Origin: 66-474 sp040388785
GTDB taxonomy: Bacteria; Pseudomonadota; Gammaproteobacteria; Xanthomonadales; Rhodanobacteraceae
Direction: 5' to 3'
NCBI GenBank assembly: GCA_040388785.1
Contig: JAZKBD010000073.1
Coordinates: 1 to 9,764, forward strand
Length of the DNA: 9,764 bases
Position 1 is the first letter of the stretch. The number at the start of each line of letters is the position of its first letter. Below are positions 7,235 to 9,764 of the stretch, one piece after another. Position numbers and translations under genes: made by a program. The notes beneath the pieces are model-generated. The model did not search any database. It was not told where the DNA came from and was given only the letters and a program-made list of their open reading frames with translations.

Positions 7235-8434
7235 TCAGTTCAATTCGTCGAAGAACTGCTGGATGCGCGCGAGGCCTTTCTTCAACTGCTCGGGCGCGCA
7301 GGTGTAGGAAATGCGCAGGGAACGCGGCGCGCCGAACGCGGAACCCGGCACGGTCGCGACGAACTTGTCTTCCAGCAAGGCCTTGCAGAAATCGACGTCG
7401 TTGGCGATCGGCTTGCCCTTGTGTGATTTGCCGAACGCGACCGAGATGTCGGGGAACGCGTAGAACGCGCCTTGCGGGCGCGGGCATTTCACGCCCGGAA
7501 TCCTGAGCAGCGCATTGACGACTTCGTCGCGACGTTGCGAAAAATCCTCGCGCTTGGCATTCGGCACGTCCTGCGATCCGGTCAGCGCGGCGATCGCGGC
7601 GACTTCGGTGATTTCCGGCAGGCAGGTGATGTGATTGGAATTGAGCGTCACCAGTGCCTTCACGCCCGCTTCGGGACCGGCCACGAAACCCACGCGCCAA
7701 CCCGGCATGCCGTAGGTCTTCGAAAGCGAATCCATGATGAAGGTGCGCTCGCGCAGTTCCGGCTTGAACTGCACGAAGTTGTGGTAACCGATGCCGTCGA
7801 ACACCAGGCGGTTGTAGATGTCGTCGGCGATGATCCAGGTTTGCGGATGCTTCACCAGCACTTCGGCCAGCGCCGCGATTTCATCACGCGTGTAGACCAT
7901 GCCCGTCGGGTTGGACGGGTTGTTGAACAGGAACACCTTGGGGTCCGAGGCCAGCGCCTTGTCGAGCTGCGCGGGCGTCAGCTTGTAGTTCTGTTCCGGC
8001 GGGCACTCCAGGATCGTCATCTTCGCGCCGAGGATTTCGGCGATGTCGACGTAACTGGTCCAGTACGGCGCCGCGAACACGATCTCGTCGCCTTCGTCGA
8101 GCAGGGCCTCGCACAGGTTGTACAGCACCTGCTTGGCGCCGATGCCGACGGTGACGTTGTTGCGCGAATAGCCGTCCAGACCGCTCTGCTTGTAATGCGC
8201 GACGATGGCGTCCAGCAGCGCGGGCGCGCCGCGGTTGGTGCCGTAGCCGCCGCTGTCGCGCGGCGTCCAGTCGCGCACCGCCTGGTACACGTGGTCGCCG
8301 GGCAGGAAGTTCGGCACGCCGATCGAGAAATTGACGACGTCCTTGCCTTCGGCCTTGAGTTGCTTCGCCTTGTCCGCGATCACCATGATCGCACTGGGCT
8401 TGGCGCGGCCGGTGCGCGCAGCAAGTTTCAACAT
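7235..8434 (-). CDS. PLP-dependent class I aminotransferase, aspartate aminotransferase family
   Basis: The 399-residue protein fits fold-type I aminotransferases of the aspartate aminotransferase family, probably a cytoplasmic enzyme moving amino groups between aspartate or a related amino acid and 2-oxoglutarate. Key sites are PYWTSY (123-128) stacking on PLP, NNPSNPTG (N175), ADDIY (D204, pairs with the PLP ring nitrogen; Y207), SLSKTYGMPGWRVGF with Schiff-base K239 and phosphate-binding R247, and LRISY with R374, which binds the substrate carboxylate. I chose ATG 8434 because GAGG lies 6 nt upstream and the family begins at LAARTGRAKPSA. A longer frame to 8677 would add 81 residues unlike the family and overlap the divergent gene. 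Substrate specificity cannot be settled by eye; an aromatic amino acid preference is possible. It lies upstream of mdh, which makes or uses oxaloacetate. Confidence 0.93.
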   Translation of the reverse strand: MLKLAARTGRAKPSAIMVIADKAKQLKAEGKDVVNFSIGVPNFLPGDHVYQAVRDWTPRDSGGYGTNRGAPALLDAIVAHYKQSGLDGYSRNNVTVGIGAKQVLYNLCEALLDEGDEIVFAAPYWTSYVDIAEILGAKMTILECPPEQNYKLTPAQLDKALASDPKVFLFNNPSNPTGMVYTRDEIAALAEVLVKHPQTWIIADDIYNRLVFDGIGYHNFVQFKPELRERTFIMDSLSKTYGMPGWRVGFVAGPEAGVKALVTLNSNHITCLPEITEVAAIAALTGSQDVPNAKREDFSQRRDEVVNALLRIPGVKCPRPQGAFYAFPDISVAFGKSHKGKPIANDVDFCKALLEDKFVATVPGSAFGAPRSLRISYTCAPEQLKKGLARIQQFFDELN

Positions 8435-8472
8435 GGGATGCCTCGTCGAATGACCACGGGAGTCAGCTCGCA

Positions 8473-8481
8473 ATTCTACCA
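8473..8481 (-). promoter_or_regulatory. Extended -10 promoter for the aminotransferase gene
   Basis: On the minus strand TGGTAGAAT gives a TAGAAT hexamer (five of six bases of TATAAT) preceded by the TG of an extended -10. It lies about 39 bp before the ATG at 8434, which would give a leader of roughly 30 nt. No good -35 is seen at 16-18 bp, as is usual for extended -10 promoters. Confidence 0.45.
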
Positions 8482-8624
8482 CGCACGTCGCGGCGCCCTG
8501 CTCCGCAAAGTTCCGGCGCATCACTCCACCGCCGGTGAACGGTGCTAGGCTCGGCAACGGTTCGCCTGGCAACGACGGGCCATGCAGTGATCCGACGACT
8601 CTCATCAACAAGCGGAGGTGTGGT

Positions 8625-8891
8625 ATGCACTGGCTCTGGATGATCATCATCGGTTTCATCATCGGCGTCATCGCCAAGTTTTTCGATCGCGATCACGCAC
8701 CGGCAGGCTGGATCGTCACCATCCTCATCGGCATCATCGGTTCGGTACTCGCGACGTGGGTCGGCGAGCAGGTCGGCTGGTGGGGCCCGGCCGGCATCGT
8801 GCATTTCATCGCCTCGATAGTCGGCGCGATCATCCTGCTGGCGATCTACACCGCCATCAAACGCAAGGGCGGAAGTGGCGTGACCGCCTGA
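8625..8891 (+). CDS. GlsB/YeaQ/YmgE-family (transglycosylase-associated) small membrane protein
   Basis: This 88-residue inner-membrane protein has three hydrophobic helices at about 2-19, 27-46 and 56-78, with the charged break FFDRDHAP between the first two and a basic tail KRKGG. The glycine-patterned helices (GFIIGVIAKF, GIIGSVLATWVG, IVGAIILLAIY) and the length match the family called transglycosylase-associated or GlsB/YeaQ/YmgE. Its members are linked to general stress responses in other bacteria, but their biochemical role is not established. ATG 8625 was chosen over upstream in-frame starts because GGAGG lies 6 nt before it and the family begins with this hydrophobic stretch. The gene stands alone, divergent from the aminotransferase gene, and is closed by an intrinsic terminator. 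The 8546-8551 TAGGCT is a weak -10 candidate only. Confidence 0.9.
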   Translation: MHWLWMIIIGFIIGVIAKFFDRDHAPAGWIVTILIGIIGSVLATWVGEQVGWWGPAGIVHFIASIVGAIILLAIYTAIKRKGGSGVTA

Positions 8892-8903
8892 GATGTCTTC
8901 CAG

Positions 8904-8945
8904 CAAACAAAACGGGCGGCCTTGCAGCCGCCCGTTTTTTGTTTG
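8904..8945. terminator. Bidirectional intrinsic terminator between the YeaQ-type gene and ppiB
   Basis: A 9-bp perfect stem, ACGGGCGGC with GCCGCCCGT around a six-base loop (8912-8935), is flanked by A-rich sequence on the left and six T on the right. CAAAC and GTTTG at the outer ends also pair. On the plus strand it ends the YeaQ-type gene 12 bp after its stop. On the minus strand it offers TTTTGTTT after the stem and sits just past the ppiB stop, so it can serve both converging genes. Confidence 0.9.
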
Positions 8946-8958
8946 CAGGGGTGACGCG

Positions 8959-9465
8959 TCAGCGCGCGTCGAGCGTGGCGTTCCACTGTTTCACGCGATC
9001 GGCCTGTGCTGCCAGCAGCGGCGCGGTGTCGCCTTCGATCGTGATCTTCTCGATCGTGTCGCCCTGCTTGATCGCGTTCACGACTTTCTGGTCATCCGCG
9101 ACGACCACTTCGCCGAACACCGTGTGCTTGCCGTCCAGCCATGGCGTCGCCACGTGCGTGATGAAGAACTGGCTGCCATTGGTGCGCGGGCCGGCGTTGG
9201 CCATCGACAATTTGCCGGGCGCATCGTGCTTCAGGTCGGCGCGGCATTCGTCCTCGAACTTGTAGCCGGGACCGCCGGTGCCCGTGCCCTGCGGGCAGCC
9301 GCCCTGGACCATGAAATCGGCGATCACGCGGTGGAAGTTCAGGCCGTCGTAGAACCCGCGCTGCGCGAGGTTGACGAAATTGGCGACGGTCACGGGCGCC
9401 TTGTCGTCGAACAGGCGGACGTGGATCGGGCCCCTGGAGGTCTGGAAGGTTGCGGTGAGGCTCAT
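8959..9465 (-). CDS. ppiB: Cyclophilin-type peptidyl-prolyl cis-trans isomerase (cytoplasmic)
   Basis: It catalyses cis-trans isomerisation of X-Pro peptide bonds and so helps protein folding. The 168-residue protein is a single cyclophilin domain with no signal peptide, hence probably cytoplasmic. Active-site residues are R46 in FHRVI, F51 and Q54 in FMVQGG, Q99 and F100 in GSQFFIT, W109 in WLDGKHTVFG, and H114. The active-site Trp is the cyclosporin-sensitive type; E. coli PpiB has Phe there, so the symbol is used for the cytoplasmic class rather than strict orthology. The short charged extension RVKQWNATLDAR follows the domain. The Shine-Dalgarno sequence is weak (ACAGG, 9 nt before the ATG at 9465). 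It converges with the YeaQ-type gene at a shared terminator and is divergent from typA. Confidence 0.95.
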   Translation of the reverse strand: MSLTATFQTSRGPIHVRLFDDKAPVTVANFVNLAQRGFYDGLNFHRVIADFMVQGGCPQGTGTGGPGYKFEDECRADLKHDAPGKLSMANAGPRTNGSQFFITHVATPWLDGKHTVFGEVVVADDQKVVNAIKQGDTIEKITIEGDTAPLLAAQADRVKQWNATLDAR

Positions 9466-9492
9466 GGGCGGTACCTGTCTGGGAAACGTTCC

Positions 9493-9501
9493 AGTCTACC
9501 A
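9493..9501 (-). promoter_or_regulatory. Extended -10 promoter for ppiB
   Basis: On the minus strand TGGTAGACT supplies an extended -10 (TG, then TAGACT, four of six bases of TATAAT). It lies about 28 bp before the ATG at 9465, giving a leader of about 20 nt. It differs in a single base from the 9-mer in front of the aminotransferase gene. No convincing -35 is seen. Confidence 0.35.
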
Positions 9502-9521
9502 GCCTGAACGGCAGGCCCGGC

Positions 9522-9539
9522 CGATCCGGCGCCGGATCG
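9522..9539. promoter_or_regulatory. 18-bp perfect palindrome in the ppiB-typA divergent region
   Basis: CGATCCGGCGCCGGATCG reads the same on both strands over 18 bases without a spacer. It covers the place where a -35 box for typA would be expected, ending 10 bp before the TACAAT box, and lies about 20 bp upstream of the ppiB -10. It could be an operator acting on both genes. GC-rich palindromes also arise by chance, so function is an inference. Confidence 0.4.
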
Positions 9540-9549
9540 CGATCACGGG

Positions 9550-9555
9550 TACAAT
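9550..9555 (+). promoter_or_regulatory. -10 box of the typA promoter
   Basis: TACAAT matches the sigma-70 -10 consensus at five of six positions, stands out in very GC-rich surroundings and lies 75 bp before the typA ATG. The expected -35 position is occupied by the GC-rich palindrome at 9522-9539 instead of a TTGACA-like box, so activation or repression at that site is possible. Transcription would start near 9562, giving a leader of about 70 nt. Confidence 0.5.
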
Positions 9556-9563
9556 GTGCGTCT

Positions 9564-9588
9564 GCGGCATGCCATGCCGTCCTTTTTT
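9564..9588 (+). promoter_or_regulatory. Terminator-like hairpin with U6 tract in the typA leader (attenuator candidate)
   Basis: CGGCAT (9565-9570), loop GCC, ATGCCG (9574-9579) form a 6-bp stem, extendable by a G-U pair, followed after three bases by six T (9583-9588). This has the layout of an intrinsic terminator but lies between the likely typA promoter and the typA start codon. The stem is short and the loop has three bases, so termination would be partial. It could instead be a chance structure. Confidence 0.4.
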
Positions 9589-9598
9589 CCCATTCACC

Positions 9599-9615
9599 GG
9601 CCGCATGCTGCGGCC
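9599..9615 (+). promoter_or_regulatory. Second hairpin of the typA leader, near the start codon
   Basis: GGCCGCA, loop TGC, TGCGGCC form a perfect 7-bp stem ending 15 bases before the typA ATG. Its left arm GCCGCA (9600-9605) can also pair with TGCGGC (9563-9568) in the left arm of the preceding hairpin, so the two hairpins could exclude one another. Confidence 0.35.
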
Positions 9616-9630
9616 ATTTCGCGTGCCCCA

Positions 9631-9764
<134 letters not shown>

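Noticed and set aside
8435..8677. N-terminal extension of the aminotransferase by 81 residues
   Set aside because: The extension is unlike the family, overlaps the divergent YeaQ-type gene and bypasses the good Shine-Dalgarno sequence before ATG 8434.
8893..9507. Plus-strand 204-aa frame opposite ppiB
   Set aside because: It is antisense to a clear cyclophilin, starts inside the terminator region and shows no domain.

Overview
The window is GC-rich (roughly two thirds G+C by eye) and carries ordinary bacterial chromosomal genes: malate dehydrogenase, a class I aminotransferase, a cyclophilin and the start of typA. Alongside them lies a tandem set of large membrane-anchored TPR proteins of a type I associate with Xanthomonadales (Xanthomonadaceae/Rhodanobacteraceae, Gammaproteobacteria). 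That placement is an inference from gene content and codon use. No rRNA, tRNA, CRISPR array, insertion sequence or phage gene was seen.

Layout. Positions 1-6047 hold three consecutive minus-strand paralogues. Each has three N-terminal membrane helices, then a FlgO/TolB-N-like domain (COG5616 type), then a long TPR region. In transcription order they are 6047-4236 (603 aa), 4054-1886 (722 aa) and 1893 to beyond position 1 (at least 631 aa, cut by the window edge). The last two overlap by 8 nt and look translationally coupled. A perfect 17-bp inverted repeat lies in the 181-bp gap before the second gene. The positive-inside rule puts the FlgO-like and TPR parts of all three in the periplasm.

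Positions 6149-8481 hold a minus-strand pair. An aspartate-aminotransferase-family enzyme (8434-7235) is followed after 58 bp by mdh (7176-6196), which ends at a clear intrinsic terminator. The two enzymes plausibly share oxaloacetate as a metabolite. Divergent from them is a plus-strand 88-aa GlsB/YeaQ/YmgE-type membrane protein (8625-8891). It is separated by a two-way terminator from a minus-strand cytoplasmic cyclophilin (9465-8959). The window ends in the first 44 codons of typA/bipA (plus strand, from 9631).

The ppiB-typA divergent region (9466-9630) is rich in structure. It has an 18-bp perfect palindrome next to the typA -10 box. The typA leader then carries a terminator-like hairpin with a U6 tract and a second hairpin that can pair alternatively with the first. 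No Shine-Dalgarno sequence precedes typA. The least ordinary features are the mosaic relationship among the three TPR paralogues and this structured typA leader. I see no clear evidence of a wholly new defence or mobile system.
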